Source: Oscillatoria sp. CS-180 (GTDB lineage Bacteria > Cyanobacteriota > Cyanobacteriia > Phormidesmidales > Phormidesmidaceae). From it: a stretch of DNA of 64,000 nucleotides. Every line of letters starts with the position of its first letter. The first letter of the stretch is position 1. The notes under the pieces were generated by a model, which saw nothing but the letters and a program-made list of their open reading frames with translations, was not told the DNA's origin and did no database searches. The translations under genes were made by a program, and so were the position numbers. The stretch is taken from the NCBI RefSeq assembly GCF_028330965.1, contig NZ_JAQMUB010000081.1, forward strand, positions 62,001-126,000, read 5' to 3'. Below are positions 17,264 to 26,434 of this stretch, piece by piece.

Positions 17264-17788
17264 TTAAAAGCAAAGCCTGTAAACCGCATCAAACCCCTCG
17301 TCACAGTGAGGTGGAGCACCAACAAGATGGCGATTCATACCATGAATAATATCGGGGGGCACCTGCCGCGATCGCTGCTGGTTTCTCACCAAACAGAGCG
17401 CCATAGGCACATCAAACCAAACGGCGACGACCCGAGTAAATCCAGCGGTGCGAGCTGTCTCTATCACCTTCCGTCGTCCCCGCCGTTGCGAATTTGTAGC
17501 GTCGTAGATGGCCCCAGCCCAAACCCCCTGCTGAACCTGCAACACCGAGTGGTGAAACTGCTGGACAACACAGTGCCAAACCTCCATCCAGGGACCTTGT
17601 ACAGCTTCACCGCCAAATAACTTGGCGCGGATTTGGTCAGTTGAGATGATCTGAAAGGGGCGCTCAAATTCGTTGAAGTGTTTGGCCCACGTGGATTTTC
17701 CACTGCCGGGTAAACCAATCAATAGCCAGAGAGGAAGGTTGGGCGACTGTGCTTGGGTAACGTTACGAGGTTTGAGCGGGTGAGCCAT
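17264..17788 (-). CDS. P-loop kinase or ATPase, zeta-toxin/polynucleotide-kinase-like
   Basis: The 174-residue protein contains a Walker A motif in LWLLIGLPGSGKSTWAKHF (about residue 25). DATNSQRRGRRKVI (about 98) is typical of the group that includes T4 polynucleotide kinase and small AAA_33 kinases, followed by VWFDVPMALCLVRNQQRSRQ, which acts as the lid arginine region. It likely phosphorylates a small molecule or nucleic acid end. It lies upstream of the DUF2157 operon on the same strand but is separated by a 209-base gap with the heptamer tract. Confidence 0.75.
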   Translation of the reverse strand: MAHPLKPRNVTQAQSPNLPLWLLIGLPGSGKSTWAKHFNEFERPFQIISTDQIRAKLFGGEAVQGPWMEVWHCVVQQFHHSVLQVQQGVWAGAIYDATNSQRRGRRKVIETARTAGFTRVVAVWFDVPMALCLVRNQQRSRQVPPDIIHGMNRHLVGAPPHCDEGFDAVYRLCF

Positions 17789-17937
17789 AGACTTGTCCCC
17801 TCATTGGTGAACAGCTTTGATGGATGTTCTATCAATTTTTGGTCAACTTCAGTCGTTTTTGCAGGACTTCGTGCGTCAAAAGAGTCTAAGCAAGCTATTT
17901 TGTTTAGTACGGAAATACGTCGCTTGAGGTGAGGGAG

Positions 17938-18501
17938 ATGGGTCGTTGGCAGATGGGCAAAGCTTGGAGATTGGTGTTCGCAACCGCAATTATTACCGTT
18001 GCAATATCACCGCGATCGCTCCATGCCCAAAATCGAAATTCCCCTCCCCCACTCTCCCAGGTCATTCATTCCTTTAATATCGAGCGCCCCGAAGCCACTG
18101 CTTATGCGGTTTGGAATGAGGGTCGTGTCCAACAGCACGAAGTTTGGTTCCGGGTTTTAGGTGGAGATGCCGACTATCAGCAGCGCCTCAGAGTCTTCAA
18201 GGAACAAGCGCCTCCCCGCTCGCCTGATACCTTGCCTCCGGTCTCAGAAATTGTCTATGAAATGGAGAACAATCGCACTTCCGACTGGTTCTACTTAGGC
18301 ACTGAGAACGAGTTTTTTACCTACTACTTCGATGGTGACAACCGACCCGATGGAGCACAAATTTGGGATCATTCTAAAGCGGTGCGAGTCAGAAAGACAG
18401 CCTACAACAACGGCGATTTGTATGAGATCAGTTTTGAAGATCTCAACACGCTCGACGACTACAACGATTTGGAAATCGAGGTTGTATTAATCCGCCGATA
18501 G
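17938..18501 (+). CDS. Exported hypothetical protein
   Basis: Start chosen at ATG 17938, preceded by GAGGTGAGGGAG. The 187-residue product has a signal peptide (LVFATAIITVAISPRSLHAQ, cut near HAQ-NRN) and a soluble extracytoplasmic domain with many aromatic and acidic residues, for example NNRTSDWFYLGTENEFFTYY and ALVRVRK-like basic turns near VRVRKTAYNNGDLYEISFED. I do not recognise the family. It is convergent with exbD and ends before a strong hairpin. Confidence 0.55.
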   Translation: MGRWQMGKAWRLVFATAIITVAISPRSLHAQNRNSPPPLSQVIHSFNIERPEATAYAVWNEGRVQQHEVWFRVLGGDADYQQRLRVFKEQAPPRSPDTLPPVSEIVYEMENNRTSDWFYLGTENEFFTYYFDGDNRPDGAQIWDHSKAVRVRKTAYNNGDLYEISFEDLNTLDDYNDLEIEVVLIRR

Positions 18502-18518
18502 CCTCGCACAACACGCCA

Positions 18519-18570
18519 GAAGAAGGCTCAATGCCTTTTATGTGAGTCAGACGGCATTGAGACCTTCTTC
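18519..18570. terminator. Bidirectional terminator hairpin
   Basis: GAAGAAGG-CT-CAATGCC (18519-18535) pairs with GGCATTG-AGA-CCTTCTTC (18553-18570) with one small internal loop. It sits between the convergent genes ending at 18501 and 18588, so it probably serves both. Confidence 0.7.
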
Positions 18571-18587
18571 GCCCGTAATCTCAAGCC

Positions 18588-19205
18588 CTACTCGCCCAAC
18601 TCCTCACCTTCCGAGGGTAGAGCAGGTAAGGGTTCGGAGGGAGCTGTTTGATCGAGACCCTCCAGCAGCGGATCGTTGTCTGATGGCAAGGGAGTGAGGT
18701 CAAGCAGGCTATCGTCAGCCCCTGGCTGTTGGAGACCTTCAAGCCCTGGAATTTGAGAATCTAAGGATTCTCCAGGAAGGGTGGCAAGGGCAACGCGATC
18801 GCCTCCCACTGACCTCAGCAAATCCAACACTCGAATCACGTCTTCGTAGCGGGCATCGCGCGAAGCATAAAGCACAATTAGTCCCTGAGGAGAAATTTGG
18901 CGATGCTGAAGCAGCACGTCGTAGAGCAAATCGGTGCTAACGGGCTGCTGATCGAGATAAATCTGGCCGATGGCATCGACGCTGACATACAACCGTTCTC
19001 GTTGAATAGCTTCTGCGCCTAGGCCTTGAGGGGGTAATGGACTGCCCGTGTCGGCATTCGGCAAATCAAGATCGATCGCTTGCTGACGGGTTAAACCCAC
19101 TGCCGCCAGAATAAAAAACGTCAGAATACAGAAAATAACGTCGATGAGCGGGATAATCTCAATTCTGACGTCTTCTGCTGGAGCATCCAGAATATCAACT
19201 TTCAT
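18588..19205 (-). CDS. exbD: ExbD/TolR-family biopolymer transport protein
   Basis: The 205-residue protein has the ExbD layout: a short cytoplasmic start, one membrane helix EIIPLIDVIFCILTFFILA carrying the conserved proton-relay Asp, and a periplasmic domain with LYVSVDAIGQIYLDQQPV and IVLYASRDARYEDVIRVLDL. After about residue 150 there is a long acidic, proline-rich tail not usual in ExbD. It overlaps exbB by 11 bases. With ExbB it would form a proton-driven motor energising outer membrane transport; no TonB is nearby. Confidence 0.85.
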   Translation of the reverse strand: MKVDILDAPAEDVRIEIIPLIDVIFCILTFFILAAVGLTRQQAIDLDLPNADTGSPLPPQGLGAEAIQRERLYVSVDAIGQIYLDQQPVSTDLLYDVLLQHRQISPQGLIVLYASRDARYEDVIRVLDLLRSVGGDRVALATLPGESLDSQIPGLEGLQQPGADDSLLDLTPLPSDNDPLLEGLDQTAPSEPLPALPSEGEELGE

Positions 19206-19881
19206 TGCTTGTAGGGACCTCTACTGGAGGCTTAGGAGGAACTTTAGCTCTGCGCCGACTGGCGGACCAAGCCTGACGATACAACAACTCTAGCTCACTG
19301 CCAGACTGCCGAAAAACTTTGGCTTGCCCAAAGATAAATCCTTGAAACAGACGATAAAAGGCTAAGCTCACAATTGCCAGCACCAGCCCAGCAGCAGTGC
19401 TAATCAGCGCCTCACCAATTCCCAGCACCGTGCCTGACGTGCTGTCACTTGCTAAATCAGACAGCCTGATAGACCCCAGTGAATTGATCAGACCCCAAAC
19501 GGTTCCTAACAGCCCTAACATGGGAGACAAGGCAATCACTGCTTCAAGGACTTTCTCTCCTTTCCGCATCACAGTGAGTTCTTCGTCAGCAGAGGTCTCC
19601 AGGGCTAGGCGAAATACCTCGGGATCAGGTCTGTCTAGGGACAGTGCGGAATATAAAAAACGGCCCATTGGCAACTTGTTAGAGCGCTGAGCAATCTCGC
19701 TAGCAGCTGACCATTCTCGACGGGCAGCCTCTAAGACGCGGCCTGAAACTTCTCGCTCTTTAGTCAAAATGCGAGACCAAAACCAGATACGGTCAATGAT
19801 GGTGCCCAATGCCAGAACTGACAAAAATAGCAGCGGCCACATAGCAATACCGCCACGGGCAAACAGTTCTGTGATATTCAC
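19195..19881 (-). CDS. exbB: ExbB/TolQ/MotA-family proton channel subunit
   Basis: The 228-residue membrane protein has three helices (about residues 12-30, 117-140 and 158-180) and the MotA/TolQ/ExbB signature ALSPMLGLLGTVWGLINS followed by GIGEALISTAAGLVLAI. It precedes exbD, overlapping it, which gives the standard motor pair. The C-terminus is basic and proline-rich. Regulation is not visible. Confidence 0.88.
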   Translation of the reverse strand: MNITELFARGGIAMWPLLFLSVLALGTIIDRIWFWSRILTKEREVSGRVLEAARREWSAASEIAQRSNKLPMGRFLYSALSLDRPDPEVFRLALETSADEELTVMRKGEKVLEAVIALSPMLGLLGTVWGLINSLGSIRLSDLASDSTSGTVLGIGEALISTAAGLVLAIVSLAFYRLFQGFIFGQAKVFRQSGSELELLYRQAWSASRRRAKVPPKPPVEVPTSNES

Positions 19882-20160
19882 AAGGCTCCTCCTGGGTCAT
19901 GACTACAGACAGTGATTTGGCAGTCCATAGTATTGCAGATTCCGGGTTGCGATCGCCCCTATCCGTAACAGCATTCACAAACAGGGCAATCCAATTTTAG
20001 AGAGTCTTGGGTCATTTGATGAGCGATTTCGTCCTTTTCCCAATATCGATTTCTTTCATAGATACAATCAGTCGCGTGCTTTGAACGCTTGAGATGTCGT
20101 CGCTAAGGTATGAACAACCACCACTTAAGAGCCGTCTAAAGCGGCCACAAGGAGGATTCG

Positions 20161-20445
20161 ATGGTTTGCCCAAACGATACTCAAGTCCGTCAGAATCTAG
20201 AAGCGCTTTATCAAAAGTCGCCTGCTGTTCCCATCCACAAGCAGTTCATCGGTTTCTTTAAGCAAATTGGTGCGGCTATTGTTTCTGAGTTGACCCGCGA
20301 TCGCAACGAACCCCGAATTTCCAAGTTCTACGATTTGGAAGGCCATGTCTTCTGGCACATATTTGACCCGCTTACTCAACAACGTTTCCTCTGCGTGTCT
20401 GAAACGGAAGTTCGTGAGTGGCTGGAACGTCGCTATCGCGAGTAA
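20161..20445 (+). CDS. Small conserved cyanobacterial protein, paralogue of the gene at 44527
   Basis: This 94-residue protein starts at an ATG with GGAGGA upstream. The second half (NEPRISKFYDLEGHVFW, then DPLTQQRF and SETEVREWLERRY) lines up with the C-terminal half of the protein at 44527 (QEPRI, DPVSRSRY, SEQELRVWLDQRY). The shared pattern is EPRI-x(10-14)-G-x(6)-DP-x(4)-R-x(4)-SE-x-E-x-R-x-WL-x-x-RY. The N-terminal halves differ. The family is unnamed to me; function unknown. Confidence 0.7.
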   Translation: MVCPNDTQVRQNLEALYQKSPAVPIHKQFIGFFKQIGAAIVSELTRDRNEPRISKFYDLEGHVFWHIFDPLTQQRFLCVSETEVREWLERRYRE

Positions 20446-20653
20446 GTCGTTACCGCTTTAGCCATCTTGCACGGTGTCCATCTCAAGGTTGTGAGTCACT
20501 CTAGATCTGGCAGCTGAGCCGAGGTTAACTACTTTGGCTCCCTGCCCTCTACCTCTCACACAGAGATTTAGCTCTCAAACTCTTCTGTTACTCCCTTTAC
20601 ATCCTTATCGCGAACTCAGGTCACTTTAGCGATATCCATCTATTGGGGCTGCC

Positions 20654-23005
20654 TTAATGCGGCTCTCCTGCGATGGGCAACGTCCCCAACACCTGCTTCA
20701 GGGTGTCAGTGGAAACCTCAGCAAAATACTGACGGCGAAAAGATTCCTCTTGGATAGCCGAGAGGAATGGCCGTGCAGCGAGTTCATAATTTTCCGGCGC
20801 GATGGTTGTTGACCTAAGGGTAAACCTAACCTGGTCGTTCTGTTGGTCAACATCGTAACCTAGCTGTTCAAGGACTCTGAGGCCGATTTGTAGCGTACGA
20901 TCGCTGATCTCCACTTTTTCCGCTATCACCCCTGTGGGACGGCTTTCACCTGTTCGCGCCAAATATTTGGCAATCCCTAACAGCTGTTGCCATTGGGTTT
21001 CTGGTGCCAGTGGTTGAGGAGAGGCATAGGCTAACGTCAATGTGTTTGCAGGTTGACGGTAAGGGGCGAAGTCAGACCAGTCCGTGGGACATGTCAGCAT
21101 GGCAGGCGGAGTGATCGCACCAGGTTCGGCATCACGCTGATCGATGAGTCGCCGTTCTACGCGCTCAGCTATGGGTAAAGCCATTGAGGATCCAGCCTCA
21201 ACCTTAATGGGTTGCAGGTCGATGAGGCGGGCTTCGTACCGCTTCTTGTAGGTGTTGACATCTAGTTCAATAACCAGGTTGTAGCGGCCCTCCGGCAAGT
21301 CAGAACGACGATGTCCCCACCAATGCCCTGGAAAAGTAACTTCAGTCCTGGGATCAACAATGTCGAAGGCCAGCTTGTAATAGCGCTGTTTGCCACCTCG
21401 CCGATCTTTCAAGGTCGTTTCCCAAAGGTTGGTGACTTGAATGTCGCTCAGCAACAGTCGAGGAACCGGATTTCCCATACCGTATGGTTCGAGAAACTTC
21501 AGCGCTCTAAACAGCTCTTTGCCCAGATCAGCAACAGAGACCTCTAAGTCAATGTTTAGTGGTGGAGCTGTTGTTAGATCTGCCATAGGGAACTGCGATC
21601 GCACAGCTCGATTCAAGCCCTCTGCAAACAGTGGCAGGTTTGTTACCGGTAAGCTCATTCCTGCGGCCAAGGGATGTCCGCCAAAGCTGGTCAGTAAATG
21701 AGCCTGCGTTTTGACCAATTCGTACAGATCGATCTGATTGACGGAACGAGCTGACCCTCTAGCCATGAGAGGTTGTCCATCCTTAGCCGTCGTCTCGGTT
21801 TGAAATAAAATAGTAGGCCGTCCGTGCTGCTGAGCGATTTGACTGGCAACAAGCCCCAAAACACCCGGCGACCACTGGGGATCGCTAAGAATAATGACCT
21901 GTGTCGTACTGAGGTCCAAAGCAGCTAGCTGAGCAGTGGCCTGTCGCATCACACTGGCCTGAAGGTCCTTACGACGGGTGTTGGCGAGTTCAGCCTCCAA
22001 AGCTAGCTTTTCGGCCTGGGGGCGATCGCGGCTCGTCAGCAATTCCACCCCAAAACTGGCATTGCCGTGAATACGACTGACTGCGTTAATCCGGGGACCA
22101 ATGCCAAAGGCGATATCGGAGGGGCGATCGCCCGTTCGCTTACAAAATTCCAGTAGCTTAGCAATACCGGGGCGCACGCCGAGCTTGGCCTGAGTCTCTA
22201 ACCGTTTCAGGCCAACTTGAGTCAGATATCGACAGTCTCCTCGTAGCGCCACCAGATCAGCAATCAGGCCAATCGCCACTAGGTCTAGTACGGTTTCTAA
22301 GGGCTGCTGAGGCACCTCCGGCAGTTGGTCATACAGGGCTTCCAAGAGCTTGTAGGCAACCGCAACGCCCGAAAGGTGAGCCAGGGGATGATCGGATGGC
22401 AGCTGACGGGGATTAATCAGCGCAATTAGGGGTGGGCGTGTTTCTGGCAGCGTATGGTGATCGGTGACGATGACGTCCATACCAAGGGTCTCAGCATAGA
22501 CCAGTTCCTCATGGGCCGTACTGCCGGTATCACAGGTGACGATCAGCGTGCAGCCCCAGTCCGCGAGTTCCTTGAGTCCACTCATAGAAAGGCCATGAGA
22601 TTCCGTGAATCGATTGGGGACGTAGTAGCGGAGATGTGTGTTGGGCGCAAAGAACTGCCCTAACCCCTCCCAAAGGACAGCGGTCGCAGTGAGACCATCG
22701 GCGTCAAAGTCTCCCCAAATCGCAACTTTCTCGGCGTTTTTGTAGGCTTGAGCAAGGCGAGCGATCGCCCATTTCATGTCATCACCCAACGCTAGTGGTG
22801 AAGCAGGCACATAGTGTGTGCTATCCAGAAACCCTTGAATCGCTTCAAGGTGACGCCATCCACGCTGCCAAAGTAAACGGCCAACAAGAGCCGCAAATGT
22901 ATTTCCCATGCCAATCTCATTGGCCCACTGCCCAAACCTGTGTAGCCATGCAGCAGGCGGAATATCATGGGGTGGAGAACACCATTGAAAATGCGGATAG
23001 GTCAT
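20654..23005 (-). CDS. recJ: Single-stranded-DNA exonuclease RecJ
   Basis: The 783-residue protein has the RecJ/DHH phosphoesterase core: IWGDFDADGLTATAVLWEG (motif I, about residue 97), TCDTGSTAHEEL (II), VTDHHTLPETRPP (the DHH motif) and DLVAIGLIADLVALRG, then the DHHA1 segment with FGGHPLAAGMSLPV. The metal ligands are intact. The C-terminal 200 residues form an extra OB-like and cyanobacterium-type extension, making the protein longer than the E. coli enzyme (577). It acts in recombination and mismatch repair, digesting ssDNA 5' to 3'. The gene is monocistronic. Confidence 0.92.
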   Translation of the reverse strand: MTYPHFQWCSPPHDIPPAAWLHRFGQWANEIGMGNTFAALVGRLLWQRGWRHLEAIQGFLDSTHYVPASPLALGDDMKWAIARLAQAYKNAEKVAIWGDFDADGLTATAVLWEGLGQFFAPNTHLRYYVPNRFTESHGLSMSGLKELADWGCTLIVTCDTGSTAHEELVYAETLGMDVIVTDHHTLPETRPPLIALINPRQLPSDHPLAHLSGVAVAYKLLEALYDQLPEVPQQPLETVLDLVAIGLIADLVALRGDCRYLTQVGLKRLETQAKLGVRPGIAKLLEFCKRTGDRPSDIAFGIGPRINAVSRIHGNASFGVELLTSRDRPQAEKLALEAELANTRRKDLQASVMRQATAQLAALDLSTTQVIILSDPQWSPGVLGLVASQIAQQHGRPTILFQTETTAKDGQPLMARGSARSVNQIDLYELVKTQAHLLTSFGGHPLAAGMSLPVTNLPLFAEGLNRAVRSQFPMADLTTAPPLNIDLEVSVADLGKELFRALKFLEPYGMGNPVPRLLLSDIQVTNLWETTLKDRRGGKQRYYKLAFDIVDPRTEVTFPGHWWGHRRSDLPEGRYNLVIELDVNTYKKRYEARLIDLQPIKVEAGSSMALPIAERVERRLIDQRDAEPGAITPPAMLTCPTDWSDFAPYRQPANTLTLAYASPQPLAPETQWQQLLGIAKYLARTGESRPTGVIAEKVEISDRTLQIGLRVLEQLGYDVDQQNDQVRFTLRSTTIAPENYELAARPFLSAIQEESFRRQYFAEVSTDTLKQVLGTLPIAGEPH

Positions 23006-23348
23006 ACCGGTCGGGCGATCGCTCTTCTCTATTGTGATGGACTATTTCGCGATCGTCTCACTGGCCTTGCGATCAACTCAGTTCACGAGGCTCCAGCCAA
23101 AACCGTCTTGATTACCAGATATCAGACGCTACATATTTATAAGGTTTTTACGCCACATTGTCGCTTCCGCTTATAGACTGGAGGGAGTCGTATACCGTGT
23201 GATGAAGCTCAACTATATAGAAGTCGCTTGCAAGATGAATGGGTAGCCTCAGAAGGTGGCATTCATTGAGAAGCCATTCTTGCTCAAGCCAATTCTGACA
23301 TGATTCAGAATTAGCTCGTTTAATATCACTATTGAGGAGTAGCGTTTC
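23006..23348. other. Divergent promoter region with no extra gene seen
   Basis: The gap separates recJ from the gene at 23349, with the two facing away from each other. It should hold both promoters. A GAGGAG ribosome-binding site precedes 23349. No repeat or RNA gene is evident. Confidence 0.4.
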
Positions 23349-23663
23349 ATGCTTCACCGCAAGATTTATCAACTTTGCTGTGAGGGTAAAGAAGTCTGGA
23401 TTTTCTTACGGGATCAACAGCGCTGGCTGGAGCGAGCCACAATTTTAGACATTGAGGGCGATCTGGTGACAGTCCGCTATGAGACCGACGAAGAGGATGA
23501 AATATGCTCCTGGGAAGAAATGATTCGTCTGGAGAGTATCGGTTCAGTGATGCAGCGCTTGGCTGCGGTGCCACGGGGAGAATTTGATTTTCCCCTTGCC
23601 GAAGATTGTCCCGATACTGAACAAGTTTCCGATCCGCATAGCCACGAATCCAATCCCGATTAG
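23349..23663 (+). CDS. Conserved cyanobacterial protein, DUF6679-like
   Basis: The 104-residue protein begins MLHRKIYQLCCEGKEVWIFL and continues RDQQRWLERATILDIEGDLV, then VRYETDEEDEICSWEEMIRL. I recall this opening as a cyanobacterium-specific family annotated DUF6679, with a short SH3-like beta barrel. The C-terminal 30 residues are acidic and probably disordered. The start has GAGGAG nine bases upstream. Function is unknown; it is single and terminated by a strong hairpin. Confidence 0.75.
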   Translation: MLHRKIYQLCCEGKEVWIFLRDQQRWLERATILDIEGDLVTVRYETDEEDEICSWEEMIRLESIGSVMQRLAAVPRGEFDFPLAEDCPDTEQVSDPHSHESNPD

Positions 23664-23679
23664 TATAGGCAACGTTTTC

Positions 23680-23727
23680 CAAGGTGAGTCCTCAATTCGT
23701 CATCGAACGCTTTGAGGACTCACCTTG
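23680..23727 (+). terminator. Perfect 16-bp hairpin after the DUF6679-like gene
   Basis: CAAGGTGAGTCCTCAA (23680-23695) pairs perfectly with TTGAGGACTCACCTTG (23712-23727) across a 16-base loop, starting 17 bases past the stop. No T-run follows. Position and strength support a terminator or RNA-stability element. Confidence 0.65.
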
Positions 23728-23780
23728 TCGCGATTCACCACAGACTCAGCTTCAAGTCATTCTTTTGACCACTGTTATAG

Positions 23781-23885
23781 CTTTAGCCGTCTAGCCTTAT
23801 GCACCCAATAACATCTAGGTGCTGAGCGCATAGCCAGATAGATTGACGCCTTGTCCTAACTGAGCTGGTAACAGCGATAGGTGGG
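23781..23885 (+). repeat. Dispersed repeat family A, copy 2
   Basis: Reads CTTTAGCCGTCTAGCCTTAT, GCACCCAATAACATCTAGGT, GCTGAGCGCATAGCCAGATA and CGCCTTGTCCTAACTGAG in order. It lies between the convergent DUF6679-like and MBL genes. Confidence 0.75.
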
Positions 23886-23945
23886 ATCAAGCGTTAATTC
23901 AGGACTCTGGAGCTTAGTTTATAGACTGTTTAGTTCCCTTCCCGA

Positions 23946-25625
23946 CTAGCTAGAGCTAGCTTGGGCGTCTTGTTTTGACAAAAATTCGGGGCAGTAACCC
24001 TCCGCTGCAACCGGAAAGCCATACATGGGCGAAATGGGATTGTTGCAGCGAGGCTGACGCCAATAAGAGCAATTGAAGCAACACTGAACATCAGTGTTCA
24101 TAATGGCTGGGGAGGTTGTTTGCCGCAGCAGTGATTGTTGAGTAATCCCTCGAATAATCAAATCGTTCCCCTGCCAGCGGATTTGAACAACACCTGTATC
24201 CGCCAGACGATTCCAGCGGGGATCTTCTTGGATTTCTGGGGGAAGCATGACCGCCATACCCTCATCGGTGTCGACAACCTCACCTTCGAAAATAGTATCG
24301 GGGGCAGCGGGTTGTAGGAAAGTTTTACCAATCGGAAACTCAAGCACTTGACGAGCAGACGGCAGGTGGAGCTTATAGCGGCTTTGCAAATCTTCTAAGC
24401 TAGCAAGGTCTGCTAAAAAGCCTGGTGAGCCGTGGACGAAGGCTACATGGTGAGGTCGCAAATTGTGAATTAATTGCGTGGTTCCTGCACCGTCGCTATG
24501 AGCACTCAGGAGATAAGTGTCCAGGTGAGCCTGCCCGTCTTCAAACTCCTGGCCTAGCCTTTGTAGCCATTCCAAAGTCGGTGAGGAATATTGAACGCTC
24601 TGATCCAGTCCCGCGTTGACAACTCTGTTAGCCAGGTCGTCGGGCAAGAAAATCCGCCAGGGAACATCCCCCCATTGCACCAATTCGCTGAGGTCAGCAT
24701 CTTGGTAACCCAAAACGATTGTGGGATGGCCCGGTGTTGAGGGCAGTTGTTCCGGGAGCCGCTTGATGCGAGGCAAAATGCGATCGTCCCAGAATAGAGG
24801 CTGATGACGAGCAAAATTCTGAACGTTACTCGGCAAATGGGGCAGGAGTTCCAGATAGATGTCACAAGCCTCGGCAACCCAAGGATCAACCCAAACCGTT
24901 AAATCCTGACCTGTGAAATGATGGTGACTACGCAACAGCATCAACAGTTCTTGCCCTAATCCCATCCGGGGAACAGGCAGCAAAATGTTGTGTCCGGCTG
25001 CGATCGCCTGCTTGATTTGGTCGGCCAGTCGATTTTCTTGTTGACGGCGGTGGGGATAGCGTGCTGTGCCATTACTGCCTTCCACGACTAGAACATCGGG
25101 TTTTAAGCCGCGCAGTTCATCCAGAGGGAGTCCCTCCACTAGCCGCGAGTTGGATAGGAAAAAGTCGCCGGTGTAGAAAAGACTGCTTTTTTGTTCCGGC
25201 TGGTCATAGGTCAACAAAATACAGGCGGCGCCCGGCAGATGACCAGCCGGCCAAAGCTTTGCCGTTAGCCCCTGGGCAAGCTCGATGGAATGTCGCCAGG
25301 GTAGTCGCTGACAAAAGTCTGCACCATTGGGTAAAGCTATCTGGGGCCAGTTAAGCGGCAGTAAATCAGCCGTTGCTTCGCTGCAATAGATCGGAAGATC
25401 GGGCCAGTTCTGATGAAGCGCTAGGAGCGATCGCGCATGGTCAGAATGGGCATGGGTACAAAAGACAAAATCGACGGGAGCATCCGCAGCATTCTCTTCC
25501 TGTAATGTATCCAAAGACGCCAGACCACAATCCAACATCACTCGATAAGGGCCAATCTGTGTCTGAAGGCAAATTCCTTCGTCAGAATGCCCGACCCCGT
25601 AGGGTAAACAAGATAGTTCGCTCAC
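23946..25625 (-). CDS. Beta-CASP metallo-beta-lactamase-fold hydrolase with a Cys-rich tail
   Basis: The 559-residue protein has the MBL signature HAHSDHAR (about residue 57), AGHLPGAACILL and YTGDFFLS for the metal site, and the beta-CASP region with SAHSDGAGTTQLIHNLRPHH, as in CPSF/RNase J-like nucleases. After about residue 515 comes CCFNCSYWRQPRCN ending with GYCPEF: five cysteines suited to hold zinc or an Fe-S cluster. The start is GTG with AGGAG upstream. RNA processing is the likely activity. It differs from cyanobacterial RNase J, which lacks this tail. Confidence 0.8.
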   Translation of the reverse strand: MSELSCLPYGVGHSDEGICLQTQIGPYRVMLDCGLASLDTLQEENAADAPVDFVFCTHAHSDHARSLLALHQNWPDLPIYCSEATADLLPLNWPQIALPNGADFCQRLPWRHSIELAQGLTAKLWPAGHLPGAACILLTYDQPEQKSSLFYTGDFFLSNSRLVEGLPLDELRGLKPDVLVVEGSNGTARYPHRRQQENRLADQIKQAIAAGHNILLPVPRMGLGQELLMLLRSHHHFTGQDLTVWVDPWVAEACDIYLELLPHLPSNVQNFARHQPLFWDDRILPRIKRLPEQLPSTPGHPTIVLGYQDADLSELVQWGDVPWRIFLPDDLANRVVNAGLDQSVQYSSPTLEWLQRLGQEFEDGQAHLDTYLLSAHSDGAGTTQLIHNLRPHHVAFVHGSPGFLADLASLEDLQSRYKLHLPSARQVLEFPIGKTFLQPAAPDTIFEGEVVDTDEGMAVMLPPEIQEDPRWNRLADTGVVQIRWQGNDLIIRGITQQSLLRQTTSPAIMNTDVQCCFNCSYWRQPRCNNPISPMYGFPVAAEGYCPEFLSKQDAQASSS

Positions 25626-25870
25626 CGGTCTCCTATCTGATGCCCAGATAATTCAAAGCAGCAAGCCATTTCAAACTTGCCGGGTAGATGATTTTAAATC
25701 AAAAAAGTCCGACACAAAAGTACGCTATGGGCTGTTCATAAAGCCCATTCATTCAATTGAAGGGATTAATGAAGAATGATATTAGTGTGGACGCTGAAAT
25801 AGGCCCCTGATCCCAGGTGGGCGATCGCGTTATACAATTCCACGCCTTTGAGTGTCGACTTGCGGGTTCG

Positions 25871-25993
25871 TTAGTGAGCCGAACCATTGCCGTGATAATT
25901 ATCCGTGTCGTAGAAACCGTTGCGAGTGCCAAAAAACAGAGTTGCCACGACAAAAACAGCTGTTAATACGAGTAAAACTGCTTTGATATCCAT
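25871..25993 (-). CDS. ndhP: 40-residue single-helix membrane protein, probably NDH-1 subunit NdhP
   Basis: A 40-codon minus-strand frame with ATG at 25993 and TAA at 25871-25873 encodes a protein opening MDIKAVLLVLTAVFVVATLF (one membrane helix), then FGTRNGFYDTDNYHGNGSAH. This size and tail match my memory of the small cyanobacterial NDH-1 subunit NdhP, which binds near NdhF1/NdhD1 and stabilises the large complex. The match is from memory, so the family is likely but not certain; that it is a real gene is more secure. AAGGATAAGG lies upstream at a somewhat long distance. It is too short for ordinary gene-finding cut-offs. Confidence 0.55.
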   Translation of the reverse strand: MDIKAVLLVLTAVFVVATLFFGTRNGFYDTDNYHGNGSAH

Positions 25994-26434
25994 TAGACGA
26001 ATGCCTTATCCTTAGAAACCATTTGATCAAGCGATCTAACTTTGAAAACGCCTATCACCACGTTTTCAGTTCAACTAACTACAACCTATCGCAAAGATCC
26101 TACCAAGGCACTTCCGCAAACTGGTGAACCTTAATATTGCATTTGCAAATACACCCGATTGCATCACTTGTGGGAAACCCATACATAAGACATCCTTTGT
26201 AACAGAGCTGTAGAGATTCGCTAAGGTAATAAGTCAGAGCTTCAGAGGTTCATTAGTCTTGACCACGATCCCTCGATACGTGACGTTGGTAATGTCCCCT
26301 CTGTGTCTCTCAGTCAAAAAGTTTGGGTGTTGTGCAGACTGTCTGCCATCAGGGTGCATATAGCCTATCCCACATCATCAACAGCGGTGGAAAGCTTTTT
26401 GGCAAAGGCCTTAGCAGTTGAGTTGTTGAAAGTC
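25994..26434. other. Divergent intergenic region
   Basis: The region lies between the small membrane protein gene (leftward) and the TPR gene (rightward). It must hold both promoters. A short palindromic stretch TTTGCAAA occurs near 26150. No gene is supported, although the TPR frame stays open upstream to 26303. Confidence 0.35.

Noticed and set aside
17039-17620. 193-codon plus-strand frame over the P-loop kinase and heptamer tract
   Set aside because: It lies opposite a gene with clear Walker motifs and is rich in Pro/His/Ser from C/T-rich DNA.
25753-25953. 66-codon minus-strand frame
   Set aside because: It overlaps, in another frame, the much better-supported 40-residue membrane protein gene.
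26303-26434. 44-residue N-terminal extension of the TPR protein
   Set aside because: Composition is not protein-like, and the TPR repeats begin soon after the ATG at 26435.
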